Shown piece by piece: positions 63,953 to 64,000 of a stretch of DNA of 64,000 bases. How positions within the stretch are numbered: position 1 is the stretch's first letter; the number at the start of each line of letters is the position of its first letter. The stretch comes from Chrysaora quinquecirrha (taxonomy: Eukaryota; Cnidaria; Scyphozoa; Semaeostomeae; Pelagiidae). Both the position numbers and the translations under genes were made by a program. Below the pieces are notes generated by a model. It saw only the letters and a list, made by a program, of their open reading frames with translations. It was not told the DNA's origin and ran no database searches. The DNA lies in the NCBI GenBank assembly GCA_014526335.1, contig JACTAT010000286.1:248001-312000 (forward strand), given 5' to 3'.

Positions 63953-64000
63953 TGAAATCGAGGTTGCGATGCCGCTTTGACAAAGGGGCACCTGAAATAG
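63953..64000 (-). repeat. Right terminal inverted repeat (inner copy; outer copy beyond window)
   Basis: Read on the minus strand from 64000: ctatttcag, then gtgcccctttgtcaaagcgg, then catcgcaacctcgatt. The leading ctatttcag is the spacer end that precedes the inner core copy on the left, so an outer core copy about 45 bp further right is predicted just outside the window. Confidence 0.85.

Larger units (their letters stand above)
57362..64000. mobile_element. IS3EU-like DNA transposon with integrase and HECT genes (right end outside window)
   Basis: gtgcccctttgtcaaagcgg at 57362 is repeated in inverted form at 63972-63991, followed inward by cgcaacctcgatt on both sides. Inside are two convergent split genes: an integrase-like DDE protein (plus, 57487-59482) and a zinc-UBX-HECT protein (minus, 63893-59601). 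The transposase has bacterial IS3-like helix-turn-helix and rve features, which points to the eukaryotic IS3EU superfamily. That assignment is from memory of the family and needs a database check. The right end is cut off by the window, so target duplication cannot be tested. Confidence 0.75.

Overview
This 64 kb window is AT-rich, intron-containing, repeat-dense DNA from a metazoan genome. It has no operons, no ribosome-binding sites and many GT-AG introns. The mix of mobile elements (an IS3EU-like integrase transposon with a HECT-domain partner, a CACTA/EnSpm-like transposase paired with a BEN-domain gene, Penelope-like and LINE pieces, and a large 'unknown' protein family) best fits a cnidarian such as a coral, anemone or hydroid. 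That assignment is an inference from the families seen. I see no clear ordinary single-copy host gene.

Layout. (1) 1-23339 is a macrosatellite: ten head-to-tail units of about 2.31 kb plus a partial eleventh, running off the left edge. Each unit carries the remains of a split gene for a coiled-coil protein on the plus strand and an antisense acidic/Cys-rich reading frame. The outermost units (10 and 11) are clearly more diverged than units 1-9. (2) 23340-38000 is a graveyard: a broken multi-exon minus-strand gene of a family I recognise only from cnidarian-type genomes, two LINE tails, a 2.3 kb fold-back element with roughly 1.08 kb arms, a 0.72 kb inverted-repeat element, a 51-bp minisatellite and a Penelope-like fragment. 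(3) 38330-55960 holds an old LINE. Between its ORF1/ORF2 start (left) and its endonuclease end/reverse transcriptase (right) sits a 13.8 kb segment bracketed by CATGG-rich arrays in opposite orientation. Inside are two divergent genes: a CACTA-like transposase (minus) and a BEN-domain protein (plus). I read this as one large DNA transposon nested in the LINE. (4) 56400-57200 is a frameshifted basic protein I do not recognise. (5) 57362 to beyond 64000 is a second DNA transposon with terminal inverted repeats, encoding a D,D(36)E integrase-like transposase with bacterial IS3-like features (plus) and, converging on it, a protein with a C2HC zinc motif, a UBX-like domain and a HECT ubiquitin-ligase domain with its catalytic Cys (minus).

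How they fit together. Both large transposons are two-gene systems: a DDE enzyme plus a second protein with a chromatin-type (BEN) or ubiquitin/p97-type (UBX-HECT) domain. Both copies are partly decayed: I count in-frame stops and frameshifts in each partner gene, so the window shows architecture rather than an active element. Single-base differences at homopolymers between otherwise near-identical satellite units suggest some frameshifts may be assembly errors.
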